Assembly: GCF_022818495.1 (NCBI RefSeq)
Contig: NZ_CP089291.1
Location: 186,001-250,000 of the forward strand
Origin: Fodinisporobacter ferrooxydans
GTDB taxonomy: Bacteria > Bacillota > Bacilli > Tumebacillales > MYW30-H2
Direction of reading: 5' to 3'
DNA: 64,000 nt
Shown: piece after piece, positions 46,387 to 56,031 of the stretch
Layout of the letters: every line of letters starts with the position of its first letter
Position numbering within the stretch: the stretch's first letter is position 1
Position numbers and translations under genes: made by a program
Notes under the pieces: model-generated
Told to the model about the DNA's origin: nothing
The model's input: only the letters and a program-made list of their open reading frames with translations
The model's database searches: none

Positions 46387-47325
46387 TCAATTATCCGAAA
46401 ACTCTGTCGTTTTTGAATCTACATACAGAGAGCGAAAACGCGCGGGTGAAATTTGCATCATAGAAGTAAAAACACGAGTAAAATATTGGACAGATATAAA
46501 GCCCGTTTCCTCAGAAATTTCTTTTATTGATAAATTCGATTTTTTGAGTAATGTGACAGCTTTTTTTATTCGTTCATCCAAAACATATTTTGAGTAACTT
46601 ACTCCCAATTCTGATACAAAGATTCGAGACAAATGCCGGCCAGATATATGGAAATGTTTTGCAACTTCCGAAAGTTTTAAAGAACTCGCCAAATTGTCAT
46701 GAATATATAATATTGCTTGAGTAAGGAGTAAAGAATACACTTCTGGGACATTTTCGAGATTACTATGATTTAAAGAAGGAACAAAATTTTGTAGTATTGA
46801 AATAATAAGGGAATATGCTATGTTTGAAAGCATTTCTTCGAAAAAAGCATGTTTGCGATATGATGCTTGGATAAGCAGAGATTTCCATAGTAAAGTCGTG
46901 GGCGTATCATCTTTTTCCTGTATAACTATTACTGGGCATTGTTTGGCTATCTCCATGATCCTTATCCATTTCTCACTCGATTCAGATTCAATTAATTCAA
47001 ACGCAACATATAAGAGAAATAGTCCCTTTTCACTTTTTATTTGATGCAAAACTTCTGGTTTTGATAAAAAAAGTGTATTCTCTTGAAGCGAATAGGTATG
47101 ATTATCATCTATATAAATTCCTTCCCCTTCAACCACATAACACACTTCAAAAAAGGAATGTTTGTGTAATAGATTGTCATAATGCTTTTGCATGACTCCC
47201 CAATAATGCACTTGAAAAGATGCACCATTTTGGTTTAAACGATGAATATACTCATTCAAAGTACTTTTTCCAGAAAGAAATTTATTTAAATTCAATAAAA
47301 ACACATCCTTGTCAAAAAGATGCAA
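46387..47325 (-). CDS. AraC-family regulator, cupin sensor
   Basis: A regulator of 312 residues with an N-terminal cupin-like ligand domain (about 30-130: FFEVCYVVEGEGIYIDDNHT) and two C-terminal helix-turn-helix motifs (about 215-308: LSEVAKHFHISGRHLSRIF and ISEETGFISVQYFTRVF). It is the only AraC gene in the inositol region and stands between the two units whose leaders carry 21-bp-spaced direct repeats, so it is the likely activator of both. Start is TTG, with AAGGTG just upstream. It ends in its own terminator. Confidence 0.92.
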   Translation of the reverse strand: MHLFDKDVFLLNLNKFLSGKSTLNEYIHRLNQNGASFQVHYWGVMQKHYDNLLHKHSFFEVCYVVEGEGIYIDDNHTYSLQENTLFLSKPEVLHQIKSEKGLFLLYVAFELIESESSEKWIRIMEIAKQCPVIVIQEKDDTPTTLLWKSLLIQASYRKHAFFEEMLSNIAYSLIISILQNFVPSLNHSNLENVPEVYSLLLTQAILYIHDNLASSLKLSEVAKHFHISGRHLSRIFVSELGVSYSKYVLDERIKKAVTLLKKSNLSIKEISEETGFISVQYFTRVFTSMMQISPARFRSLYVDSKTTEFSDN

Positions 47326-47490
47326 ACACCTTATTTAAGATGATAATTCACCCCCCAAAAATAGTCATGTACAAATTGTCACCAAAAAACATTTCTACAT
47401 TTATCCCCAGTATTGGTCTCACCTGCGCTAAATACGATGACTGCAACGCTTGCCATCCAATTTGAAGAATTGTACTTTATTATCAAAGGA

Positions 47491-47529
47491 CAAAAAGTGG
47501 AGATGGTTCTCTCCATCCCCACTTTTTTT
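47491..47529. terminator. bidirectional terminator
   Basis: GTGGAGATGG (47497-47506) pairs with CCATCCCCAC (47513-47522), one mismatch, with a T7 run on the plus strand and T5 on the minus strand. It follows the iolT remnant. Confidence 0.8.
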
Positions 47530-47613
47530 CAATAAACTTAAATATCCAAATGTTTCTGTCTATTTTGACTTGAAATTCTACCTCCAACGAATCCTATTCT
47601 GATTTCCAAAATC

Positions 47614-47910
47614 TTATCTCCTGAAGTTATCCTCTAATTGTTCTAATGATAACCCTCTTGTCTCTGGTAAGGATTTCGCTACAAATTATCCCCAAAATAC
47701 CAAACACAGCGAATACGAAAAATGTTCCTGAAAGTCCGATTCCATTCAAAAGAACAGGAAAAAATAGTCCCACTAAAAAATTGCAAATCCATAAAAACAA
47801 AGTAGCAATTCCCATACCAAACGTAAACGAACTGGAAAAATTTCGGAAATAACGAGCCAGGTTAATGGGCCAATAGCTCCTTGAAAAAAGGCCAAATATT
47901 AAATTTAATC
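47614..47910 (-). pseudogene. iolT-like sugar/inositol MFS transporter, C-terminal remnant
   Basis: The last two or three helices of a myo-inositol-type MFS permease are readable in three frames: FQGAIGPLTWLVISEIFPVR, then MGIATLFLWICNFLVGLFFP with FGILGIIC, then FVAKSLPETRGLSLEQLEDN. Frameshifts separate the pieces and everything upstream of helix 10 is gone. It lies inside the iol region next to MITE copy C. The RbsABC-like importer has presumably taken over inositol uptake. Confidence 0.88.
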
Positions 47911-47978
47911 CATTATTGAATTAACAATATGACGGCAAAGTTACCAACTATTTTCCTACTGAAATCCATTATCTTATA

Positions 47979-48133
47979 GAGGATGTTCAAAAAGTAGTCA
48001 AAACTCCACAGCGGATTGCTTTGCCGAATTCCAAAAAGGCTTACTCATGTACCAAACACGTACACTCCGTCGCCTTTTCGTGCTTCGGCTTCGCACTCCT
48101 TGTGTCTTACTTAACCACTTTTTGAACACGCAC
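47979..48133. mobile_element. MITE-like element, full-length copy C
   Basis: 155 bp with ends GAGGATGTTCAAAAAGTAGT and ACCACTTTTTGAACACGCAC, and perfect TTATA target duplications (47974-47978, 48134-48138). It is inverse to copy B and about 97% identical. It lies between the iolT remnant and iolJ. Confidence 0.9.
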
Positions 48134-48157
48134 TTATAAACTAATTTCAGAATAAAA

Positions 48158-48202
48158 AGGAAGAGGATGCCTTATTCACCATCTCATAAACATCCTCTCC
48201 TA
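48158..48202 (-). terminator. terminator after iolJ
   Basis: AGAGGATG (48162-48169) pairs with CATCCTCT (48191-48198) and is followed by CCTTTTTATT on the minus strand, closing the iolABCDHJ operon. Confidence 0.7.
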
Positions 48203-48206
48203 TTTA

Positions 48207-49076
48207 TTACGCTTTGTTGCTTGATTTAAATTCTCTCATCTTAGCTTTTACCGTGTCTTTAACTGCTTTCTTACCCGGTAAAAGAATAGTACGTGCATCA
48301 TACACTTCGGTGTCATTTGCTAATGTTTCACGAAGAGCTTTTGCCCATGCTTGTAAACACTCCGTATTCACATTAATTTTTGCATGACCAAGTTCGATTG
48401 CTTTTTGAATTTGATATTCCGGTATACCGGAACCGCCATGTAATACAAGTGGAGTATTGGTCAACTCTGAGATTTCCTGCATTTCAGCAAACCCTAATTT
48501 TGGCTCCCCTTGATAGGGCCCATGAACGGAACCAAGGGCCGCCGCCAATGCATCAATCTCTGTTTCTTTCACAATGCGCAAACATTCTTGCGGATCTGCA
48601 TATTGAATGCCACCGATAAGCCCATCCTCATTGCCGCCAACGGTTCCAACTTCTGCTTCGACAGAAACTTGATATAGACGTGCATACTCTACAACTTGTT
48701 TCGTCATCACAATGTTTTCTTCAATCGGGTGATGGGATCCATCAATCATTACAGAAGTATATCCGGCGTCTATCGCTTCTTTACATCGTTCCACACTGCT
48801 GCCATGATCTAAATGTAATGCTACAGGTACGGTGATGTTCTTTACCTCTATAATTCTATTGATCATAGTTTCAATCGTTTTAAATCCACCTAAGTAATCT
48901 ACGAGTCTATCGGATGAAGCCACAATGACAGGAGATTTTTCTTCCTCTGCAGCTTCTAAAATAGCCTCTGCCCACTGAAAGCTGTTGATATTAAATTGTC
49001 CGACAGCATATTTCCCTTTATATGCTTTCGTAAGCATTTCTTTCATGGAAACTAATCTTGATGCTACTAACGTCAC
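48207..49076 (-). CDS. iolJ: 6-phospho-5-dehydro-2-deoxy-D-gluconate aldolase
   Basis: A class II, zinc-dependent aldolase of 289 residues that cleaves DKGP to dihydroxyacetone phosphate and malonate semialdehyde. Zinc and substrate motifs: ALHLDHGSS (DH), [33 protein letters not shown], and VLHGGSGIP. It belongs to the fructose-bisphosphate aldolase family, and the assignment as IolJ rests on its position in the iol operon. GTG start with GAGGTGAGAGAA upstream. Confidence 0.9.
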   Translation of the reverse strand: MTLVASRLVSMKEMLTKAYKGKYAVGQFNINSFQWAEAILEAAEEEKSPVIVASSDRLVDYLGGFKTIETMINRIIEVKNITVPVALHLDHGSSVERCKEAIDAGYTSVMIDGSHHPIEENIVMTKQVVEYARLYQVSVEAEVGTVGGNEDGLIGGIQYADPQECLRIVKETEIDALAAALGSVHGPYQGEPKLGFAEMQEISELTNTPLVLHGGSGIPEYQIQKAIELGHAKINVNTECLQAWAKALRETLANDTEVYDARTILLPGKKAVKDTVKAKMREFKSSNKA

Positions 49077-49128
49077 TTCTCTCTCACCTCTCTATTAAAA
49101 CCGGAATCTAACCGAGCGGAAATCTGAT

Positions 49129-49989
49129 CTAAATTTCAAGACCTTCTTTTATTTTTTGCAACATAAATCTGCTTGATTCGTCTGCTTTATCCACCCATGC
49201 AAATACAGCATTTGTAACAATACCGTCAAATTCCATTTCTCTTAATTTTCTAAAGATCGTATCGAAATCAACTTCACCTTCACCAATATTTAAATGTTGG
49301 TGGATTGTTGCTTCAACTCCCGGAGGATTTACGATATAGCGTAGCCCTTGAGCTGCTTTATGATTAAAAGTATCTGCAAATAATACATGAGTTAACCGGT
49401 CACCCGCATAGTCAAACATTGGTGCAATATCACCAAGTCCATCATCATAATAGAATGTATGTGCAGTTGAGTACACGAGATTGATCCATGATCTGTCAAG
49501 GGCACGTATCATATCGACTGCACCTGTATTGGTTTCAATAAAATCATACGGATGAGCTTGTAAATTTAGCTTAACTCCTTCTTTTTCAAACACGGGGATT
49601 AATTCATCCATGGATCGGATAAACATTTCTTCACAAACCACAGGATTATGCTTTGTTCCATTAAATTCACTGTTCATTAAATCTACATCTAACTCAACAG
49701 CAATCTCAATTGCCCTTTTCCAGTTCCTCACTGCTGCTTGACGACGATCTTCTTCTGGTCCAGCCCAGTAATACAATGGCAATAAGGATGAAATTTTAAC
49801 GCCAGCATCCCGGCAATATTCCTTTAATTGTTTAATTTGATTTTTGTCTACTTTAGGATATTTATAAAATGGGCAAAAATCTTCACGGGGTGATAATTCA
49901 ATATATTCATAACCTAACTCCGCAGTCTTATCTACCATTTCTTTTAATGACAAACTTGTATACATCGATGGATCTAATGCTAATTTCAT
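49129..49989 (-). CDS. iolH: IolH-like sugar phosphate isomerase/epimerase
   Basis: A TIM-barrel protein of 286 residues beginning [20 protein letters not shown], with [44 protein letters not shown] and [13 protein letters not shown]. These fit IolH-type proteins of iol operons rather than IolE inosose dehydratases. IolH has no firmly established reaction. It lies between iolD and iolJ, the position where IolE/IolH occur in other operons, so a dehydratase role cannot be excluded. Confidence 0.85.
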   Translation of the reverse strand: MKLALDPSMYTSLSLKEMVDKTAELGYEYIELSPREDFCPFYKYPKVDKNQIKQLKEYCRDAGVKISSLLPLYYWAGPEEDRRQAAVRNWKRAIEIAVELDVDLMNSEFNGTKHNPVVCEEMFIRSMDELIPVFEKEGVKLNLQAHPYDFIETNTGAVDMIRALDRSWINLVYSTAHTFYYDDGLGDIAPMFDYAGDRLTHVLFADTFNHKAAQGLRYIVNPPGVEATIHQHLNIGEGEVDFDTIFRKLREMEFDGIVTNAVFAWVDKADESSRFMLQKIKEGLEI

Positions 49990-50039
49990 TTTTGTGAACC
50001 TCCGCTCATTTATTGAATATTGAATAAGTATTTAATCTC

Positions 50040-51950
50040 TTAATATTGTTTTACAATTTGCAATTTTTGTTGCATAAATTCATGTGCCTTTTGAATACTT
50101 TCTTTATTAGACACTTCAGCAACACCGACATTCCACCAGCTATCATAGCCGTCTGTCATGGTTTTGGGCAGCACTTTCATTTCTATTAATGTAGAAACTT
50201 CCTGTTTTTTTGCATCTTCTAAAGCTGCTTTCAGTTCCTCTATCGTGTTCGCTCGATACGATTTCGCACCATATGCTTCTGCAAGTTTTGCATAATCAAT
50301 ATTTAAAATTTTATTGTCGTGTGTTCGAAATTCACAATGGAAACTATCCATCCCATGATCCATTTGCAAGTTATTAATACAACCCCAGCCAGAATTATCG
50401 AAGAGGAGGACATTTATTTTTTGATTGTACTGAATAGCTGTAATGAACTCAGAATGCAACATCAGGAAACTGCCATCACCCACAAATGAATAAACTTCTT
50501 TTGCTGGATCGGCTAATTTTACCCCGAATGTTCCTGATACTTCATACCCCATACAAGAGTAACCATATTCAAGATGATACGTGTTTGGCACAGTGGTGTT
50601 CCATAACCGCTGCAAGTCTCCTGGAAGGGATCCCGCCGAACAAATGATAATACTTTCTGGATCAATGGTGTCGTTGATCGTGATTAAAGCGGTGGTTTGT
50701 GAAAATTCTGTGTTCAAAGCATCTGCATATTCATTTAGAACTTCCTGCGAGAAATGATTTTTAATTTCAGGAGTAAAATTTTCTCGGCTAAATGTTACTT
50801 TACTTAAACGATCACGCTCTGCAAACCATTCCTCTTTTAATTCTGAAATCACATCTCCAAATTCACTCGTATACTCCTCCAACATGGGATTCAATTGTTC
50901 TAATGTTATTTTCGCATCAGCTACAACTTGGAATGCATCCAATTTATAAGCTTGTAAACGACTTACGTTGATGTTTAAAAACTTTGCGTGATCGAAGTTG
51001 AACGCTGTTTTCGAAGACGTGGCAAAGTCTGTATACCGAGTGCCAGTGCCGATAATTAAATCCGCCTGGCGTGCAGCTTTATTAGCTGCTAATGTTCCGG
51101 TAATTCCCAAACCACCTAAATTATTTTTAAAAGTTGACTCTACTGTTGATTTACCGGCTTGCGTTTCAACTAACGGGATATTATATCTTTCTGAAATGTC
51201 CATTAAAATTTCACGCGCTTGGGAATATTTAGCGCCGCCACCGACAACAATAACCGGCTTTTTGCTTGCTTTTATTAATTCCGCAGCGCCTTTTAATTCG
51301 CGGTCTGTCGGCAATTTGCGATCCAGATAGTGAACACGTTTTTCAAAGAATTTCTCATCATAGTCAAATGCTTCACCTTCCACATCCTGTGCAATACAAA
51401 TGGTTGCAGGGCCTGCTTTTCCGGGATCTGTCATGACTTCAAAGGCACGAATCAAACTTGACATCAATTGTTCAGGACGAGTGACTCGATCCCAATATCT
51501 TGAAACTGCTTTTAGTGCATCATTTGTTGTAACAGCCTGACTATATTCTTGCTCTACTTGTTGCAATACGGGATCAGGCTGTCTTGAGGCAAATGTATCC
51601 GCAGGTAAAAGCAAAACCGGAATATTGTTTGCAAGTGCTGTACCTGCTGCCGCTACCAAGTTCGCTGAACCTGGACCTGATGAAGCTGTGACCGCATAAA
51701 TTTTACGTCGCAGCATCTGTTTGCTAAAAGCGATTGCAGCGTGTGCCATCCCTTGTTCATTTTTCCCTTGGATGACTTTCAAATGGCCTGGGTCTTGCTC
51801 AAGGGCCTGCCCAATACTCAAAACATTCCCATGTCCAAAGACTGCAAAGACACCTTCAACAAACGGGATTTCCTGACCATCAACTTGAATATACTGTTGA
51901 TTCAGAAATTTAATTAAAGCTTGAGCTGTTGTTAAGCGGATCGTTTTCAT
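50040..51950 (-). CDS. iolD: 3D-(3,5/4)-trihydroxycyclohexane-1,2-dione hydrolase
   Basis: A thiamine-diphosphate enzyme of 636 residues that opens the inositol ring to 5-deoxyglucuronate. It has the family three-domain layout: an N-terminal domain with FGHGNVLSIGQALEQ and GMAHAAIAFSKQ; a central domain with VVGGGAKYSQAREIL; and the ThDP/Mg site GDGSFLMLHSE ... FDNSGWGCINN. It is 13 bp downstream of iolC. Length and order equal those in Bacillus. Confidence 0.95.
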   Translation of the reverse strand: MKTIRLTTAQALIKFLNQQYIQVDGQEIPFVEGVFAVFGHGNVLSIGQALEQDPGHLKVIQGKNEQGMAHAAIAFSKQMLRRKIYAVTASSGPGSANLVAAAGTALANNIPVLLLPADTFASRQPDPVLQQVEQEYSQAVTTNDALKAVSRYWDRVTRPEQLMSSLIRAFEVMTDPGKAGPATICIAQDVEGEAFDYDEKFFEKRVHYLDRKLPTDRELKGAAELIKASKKPVIVVGGGAKYSQAREILMDISERYNIPLVETQAGKSTVESTFKNNLGGLGITGTLAANKAARQADLIIGTGTRYTDFATSSKTAFNFDHAKFLNINVSRLQAYKLDAFQVVADAKITLEQLNPMLEEYTSEFGDVISELKEEWFAERDRLSKVTFSRENFTPEIKNHFSQEVLNEYADALNTEFSQTTALITINDTIDPESIIICSAGSLPGDLQRLWNTTVPNTYHLEYGYSCMGYEVSGTFGVKLADPAKEVYSFVGDGSFLMLHSEFITAIQYNQKINVLLFDNSGWGCINNLQMDHGMDSFHCEFRTHDNKILNIDYAKLAEAYGAKSYRANTIEELKAALEDAKKQEVSTLIEMKVLPKTMTDGYDSWWNVGVAEVSNKESIQKAHEFMQQKLQIVKQY

Positions 51951-51963
51951 TCAGTTCTCACCC

Positions 51964-52956
51964 CTAACAATATTGTTTCGCCTCATGCTCGGCAATAAGT
52001 TGCTCGATTTCTTCTACTGTCGGCATTGCTTCCGAAGAACTATGCTTGCTAACAACAATTGCAGCCGATGCGCTGGCATATTTTAAAGCGCTATCAATTT
52101 CTTTTCCTGTTACCAAAGCGTATAAGAAAGCAGAAGCGAATGAGTCACCGGCACCAAATGTTTTTAATACTTTCGTCAAATACGCATGCCCTCTAAAGGT
52201 TTCTCCAGATTTTGCATAAGCATAGGAGCCTTCTACACCATGTTTGATTACAATTAAATCCGGTGAATAGTTAAACAAATAGCGAATTCTATCCTCGTTA
52301 TTTCCAACTTGAACATTTTCCATCACATTGAATTCATCACGAGTCCCAATGACCACATTGGATTGCTCTGCAACCAATGAATAATAAACAGCCGTTTCTT
52401 CCGTTGACTCCCATGTATACGGACGGTAATCCAATTCAAAAACGATTTTCACGTCATTTTGTTTAGCAAGACGAACTGCTTTTAATACAGCCTCACGGGA
52501 AGGGCTTTTTGCCAGAGCTGTCCCGGAAACAAGCAATATCTTGGCTTTCTTGATGTAATCTTCATTTACTTCAGAAGGTGAAAGGTAAAGATCTGCAACA
52601 TCATCCCGGTACATTAAAATACTGCACTCTTCAGGACTCTTGATTTCTGTAAATGCTAATCCAGTTTTATGTCCTTCTGTATCCACCACCATATTGGATG
52701 TATCAATTCCAACACTTTTCATATATTGCTTAATAAAACGTCCATGTTGGTCATCAGCAAGTTTCCCAATAAATCCTGCTTTCAAGCCTAATTTTGAACT
52801 ACCAATTGCAATATTAGCGGGTGAACCACCTACATATTTGTGAAAGGTCATGGTTTCTTCCATTGGGCGGTTATATTCTACTGCGTTTAAATCTATACAT
52901 GCACGGCCAATTGCAATCATGTCGTATTCTCTCTCTAAGTTGAACTCATATTTCAT
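51964..52956 (-). CDS. iolC: 5-dehydro-2-deoxygluconokinase
   Basis: A PfkB-family kinase of 330 residues that phosphorylates 5-keto-2-deoxygluconate. It shows the substrate-binding GGSPANIAIGSSKLGL and the anion-hole/catalytic FGAGDSFASAFLYAL near the C-terminus. It lies 26 bp from iolB and 13 bp from iolD in the operon, and Bacillus IolC has the same length range. Confidence 0.94.
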   Translation of the reverse strand: MKYEFNLEREYDMIAIGRACIDLNAVEYNRPMEETMTFHKYVGGSPANIAIGSSKLGLKAGFIGKLADDQHGRFIKQYMKSVGIDTSNMVVDTEGHKTGLAFTEIKSPEECSILMYRDDVADLYLSPSEVNEDYIKKAKILLVSGTALAKSPSREAVLKAVRLAKQNDVKIVFELDYRPYTWESTEETAVYYSLVAEQSNVVIGTRDEFNVMENVQVGNNEDRIRYLFNYSPDLIVIKHGVEGSYAYAKSGETFRGHAYLTKVLKTFGAGDSFASAFLYALVTGKEIDSALKYASASAAIVVSKHSSSEAMPTVEEIEQLIAEHEAKQYC

Positions 52957-52982
52957 TTTGGTAACAGCTCCTCACACTTTTG

Positions 52983-53798
52983 TTAACGCTTTAGAATCCA
53001 TTCATGGTCCGGATCATTGTGGAATTTCCAAATACGTGTTGGTCCCGCCATCACATTTAAATAATAAGATGTGTAACCGTCAGGCACACCAACTGGATGA
53101 TAACCTGCCGGAACCAACACCACATCGCTATTTTCAACAGTCATTGTTTCGTCAAGCGCACGGTCGTCCGTATAGACGCGTTGAAAAACAAAGCCTTGGC
53201 GTGGATTCATTTCATGATAATACGTTTCTTCTAAAAAGGATTCTTCCGGCAAGTTGTCACGATCATGTTTGTGCGGAGGATAGCTTGACCAGTTTCCGCT
53301 ATTTGTGTATACCTCAACGACAAGTAAACGATTAGCGGATGGATCAGAATCCGGTAAAATATTGTGCACCAAACGTTTATTGTTGAATTTGCCTCTATTT
53401 TCGATCATATTGTCTGTAGCCTTTATCAGTCTTGTAGGCAATTGTTTTTCAGAAGGTGAATAACAAAGTACTACCCGGGCTTGGCTTACAGCCTCGACTT
53501 CAAAATAACGGTTATTTGATACATATACACTATCTGTCGGTATCTGTTCAAAAACGCTATCTCGAGTCCCAATATTTTCAAATGCCACTTCTTTATCTGT
53601 AAAGTTGATTCTTCCTGTTAACACTACAATGCAGCATTCTATCTTTGACAACTCTTCAGAATATCTAGCACCCGAAGCCAAATCTACTACTTTGAATCCA
53701 ATATATTTTAAAGGTGAATTTTCGGTTGTCACTTCATGAACAATGGTTACTCCTGGTGACAATTCACTTCTATTCGGTTTTCGGAGTAATTGACTCAT
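52983..53798 (-). CDS. iolB: 5-deoxy-glucuronate isomerase
   Basis: Isomerises 5-deoxyglucuronate to 5-keto-2-deoxygluconate. Double cupin of 271 residues, starting MSQLLRKPNRSE; the metal motif region SSYPPHKHDRDNLPEES and QGFVFQRVYTDDR with VLVPAGYHPVGVPDGY are clear. ATG at 53798 is chosen because AGAGAGGA precedes it and the length is then exactly that of Bacillus IolB; the longer frame from 53840 lacks support. It is preceded by a long hairpin after iolA. Confidence 0.94.
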   Translation of the reverse strand: MSQLLRKPNRSELSPGVTIVHEVTTENSPLKYIGFKVVDLASGARYSEELSKIECCIVVLTGRINFTDKEVAFENIGTRDSVFEQIPTDSVYVSNNRYFEVEAVSQARVVLCYSPSEKQLPTRLIKATDNMIENRGKFNNKRLVHNILPDSDPSANRLLVVEVYTNSGNWSSYPPHKHDRDNLPEESFLEETYYHEMNPRQGFVFQRVYTDDRALDETMTVENSDVVLVPAGYHPVGVPDGYTSYYLNVMAGPTRIWKFHNDPDHEWILKR

Positions 53799-53875
53799 TT
53801 CGATTCCTCTCTTATCTTTCGAATTGTTTGCTCTAAGCAATCCGTGTTTAAGTAATAATGGACTTAGGTAAGAAT

Positions 53876-53935
53876 GGAACAGAGAGAAGTTTTCCCAATC
53901 CCAAACCGGATTGATTAGAAGACTCTCTCTGTTCC
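53876..53935 (-). other. long intercistronic hairpin between iolA and iolB
   Basis: An 11-bp perfect outer stem, GGAACAGAGAG (53876-53886) with CTCTCTGTTCC (53925-53935), encloses a smaller AATCC/GGATT hairpin. There is no T tail, so it is more likely a processing or stability element than a terminator. Confidence 0.6.
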
Positions 53936-54007
53936 TACCTATTTCCCGCTTACTTCTTATATTTCTTCAATAGATTAATAAGCTAAAAATTAAGAATCGA
54001 ATGTTTT

Positions 54008-55483
54008 TTATTCGAATGATGGTGCTTTATAACGTGCAGTAACAACTTTTTTACGTGTATAGAAATCAACGCTGTCTTTTCCGTTCGCATGCAATGTGCC
54101 GAAAAATGAAGACTTCCATCCGGAGAATGGGAAGAAAGCCATTGGGGCTGGAACCCCTAAGTTTACTCCTAACATCCCTGCATCAATATTTTCACGGAAG
54201 TAACGAATGGATGATGCATTGGATGTGAAAATACATGCACCATTGGCAAATTCTGATTTATTTGCGGTTTCAACTGCTTCTTTTAGGTTTTTCACACGAA
54301 TGACAGATAACACGGGTGCAAAAATTTCATCTTTCCAAATTGTCATATCTGTTGTTACATGATCAAAAATCGTGGGCCCAATAAAGAATCCTTCCTCAGA
54401 TACACGTTCTCGTCCATCACATACGAGTGTTGCACCTTCTGCGATTCCTTTTTCAATGTAATGTAGAGTGCGTTTTTGATTTTCTTCTCGAATCACCGGA
54501 CCTAAAAATATACCATCATCCAAACCATTGCCCATTTTAACTTCCAATGTTTTTTCTTTTAATCTTGCCAAGAATTGATCTGCAATTCCTTCTTCCACGG
54601 TTAAAACTGAACATGCCATACAACGTTCACCTGCTGAACCAAATGATGAACCAATAACGTTTGTAACAGCTTCTTCTATGTCCGCATCATTTAAGATAAT
54701 CACATGGTTTTTAGCTCCTGCTAATACTTGAACACGTTTTAAATTTTCACTGGCGCGTTTATAAACGTATTCTCCAACCGGTTTGGAACCAACAAATGAA
54801 ATAACTTTCACATCCGGATGATCCAAAATACCATTCACAACATCATGTGCCCCATATACAACGTTAAATACACCTTTGGGAAGTCCAGCTTCTGTTAATA
54901 ATTCTGCCAATTTTTCTGTTAGTAACGGAGTTTTTTCAGATGATTTTAAAATAAACGTATTACCAACTGCAATCGCCATTGGGAACATCCAGCAAGGTAC
55001 CATCATCGGAAAATTGAATGGTACAATGCCGCCAACAACACCAATCGGATAGCGATAATTTGTTGCTTCGACATCTGTTGCGATGGTAGACAATGAATCA
55101 CCCATCGTTAAAGAAGGTGCACCGGCCGCAAATTCTACATTTTCAATCCCGCGCAATACTTCACCTTGTGCTTCAAAAAGTGCTTTTCCATTCTCGATTG
55201 TAATTAAGCGTGCCAACTCTTCTTCGTGTTTAATGAGCAATTGATGATAATTGAATAATATCCGCGCACGTTTTTGAACCGGAGTGGTTTTCCATTTATC
55301 AAATGCTTTTTTTGCAACTTCAACAGCATAGGCAACATCTTCTGCCGTTGATAATGGAACTTGAGCAACAATTTCTTTTGTTGCTGGATTGTAAACATCC
55401 TCATATTGGGTAGTGTTACTTTCAACCCATTCACCATTTATGTAATTTTTAATTTTTCTTACTTTTGTTAGTACTTCTGGCAT
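54008..55483 (-). CDS. iolA: (methyl)malonate-semialdehyde dehydrogenase (CoA-acylating)
   Basis: Converts malonate semialdehyde to acetyl-CoA and CO2 (or methylmalonate semialdehyde to propionyl-CoA) with NAD+. The 491-residue ALDH-superfamily enzyme has [27 protein letters not shown] and the catalytic [13 protein letters not shown] (nucleophile Cys); it lacks the general-base Glu region of hydrolytic ALDHs, as expected for CoA-acylating members. It heads the iolABCDHJ operon behind the conserved leader. AAGGAGGAAG precedes the ATG. Confidence 0.94.
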   Translation of the reverse strand: MPEVLTKVRKIKNYINGEWVESNTTQYEDVYNPATKEIVAQVPLSTAEDVAYAVEVAKKAFDKWKTTPVQKRARILFNYHQLLIKHEEELARLITIENGKALFEAQGEVLRGIENVEFAAGAPSLTMGDSLSTIATDVEATNYRYPIGVVGGIVPFNFPMMVPCWMFPMAIAVGNTFILKSSEKTPLLTEKLAELLTEAGLPKGVFNVVYGAHDVVNGILDHPDVKVISFVGSKPVGEYVYKRASENLKRVQVLAGAKNHVIILNDADIEEAVTNVIGSSFGSAGERCMACSVLTVEEGIADQFLARLKEKTLEVKMGNGLDDGIFLGPVIREENQKRTLHYIEKGIAEGATLVCDGRERVSEEGFFIGPTIFDHVTTDMTIWKDEIFAPVLSVIRVKNLKEAVETANKSEFANGACIFTSNASSIRYFRENIDAGMLGVNLGVPAPMAFFPFSGWKSSFFGTLHANGKDSVDFYTRKKVVTARYKAPSFE

Positions 55484-55573
55484 GTTTTCTTCCTCCTTAA
55501 AATCCCTACATACTGAATCGATAAATAGAAGTTTAATTTTTTAGAAAAATCATTTTCACGATAAACCTCCATT

Positions 55574-55863
55574 TGTAATCGATTTCTTTTAGGTTAAAAA
55601 AACAATAATTTCTCCATTTTCAAATCAAAAAAATTACGACAAGGTAGCGAACCATATATTTTGGAAACGTGTGATATTTTCATTTAAAGACACCTTATTA
55701 TTTATTATTAAAATTCACTTCCAAGTTTATATTGGCTATTTTTTAATATAATCACCTTCTCCGTAATTAATAACTTATCTGTTTACATATGTAATTATAT
55801 AAAAATCAATAATAACCGTATTTAAATTTTGAAGACATATTTTTGCATTTTGAAGACATCTTT
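55574..55863 (-). promoter_or_regulatory. duplicated inositol leader/promoter, copy 2 (iolA)
   Basis: The homologue of 46016-46324. Direct repeats TTTGAAGACATATTT (55828-55842) and TTTGAAGACATCTTT (55849-55863) are again 21 bp apart; -10 TATAAT is at 55796-55801; a third partial repeat lies near 55676-55695; the cre-like TGTAATCGATTTCT is at 55574-55587. Between the leader and iolA, GGAGG precedes an 8-codon frame starting GTG (55533-55559), a possible leader peptide. Transcript leader is about 300 bases. Confidence 0.75.
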
Positions 55864-55894
55864 CTATATATCAATCGTTTAGATAACATAAACA

Positions 55895-55916
55895 ACTGCA
55901 TGATCGATCATGCAGT
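55895..55916. repeat. 22-bp perfect palindrome
   Basis: ACTGCATGATC followed by its exact complement GATCATGCAGT, with no loop. It lies 115 bp past the SDR gene stop and 30 bp upstream of the AraC-type repeats of the iolA leader. Followed by TTGTTTATG on the minus strand, it may be a terminator of the SDR gene or an operator. Confidence 0.7.
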
Positions 55917-56031
55917 GAGAGAACAAATAATGAAATGAAAAAAAAGGCACTATTTCACACTGTAAAAGTAACTGAAATTATGGCCGTAATTATCAGACTC
56001 AGTGGTCTTTACTGGAATACTCATTTTGCAT

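Noticed and set aside
45961-55483. Riboswitch in the long inositol leaders
   Set aside because: Conservation follows AraC repeats and promoter elements; no known riboswitch motif is recognisable, so I annotate only a regulatory leader.
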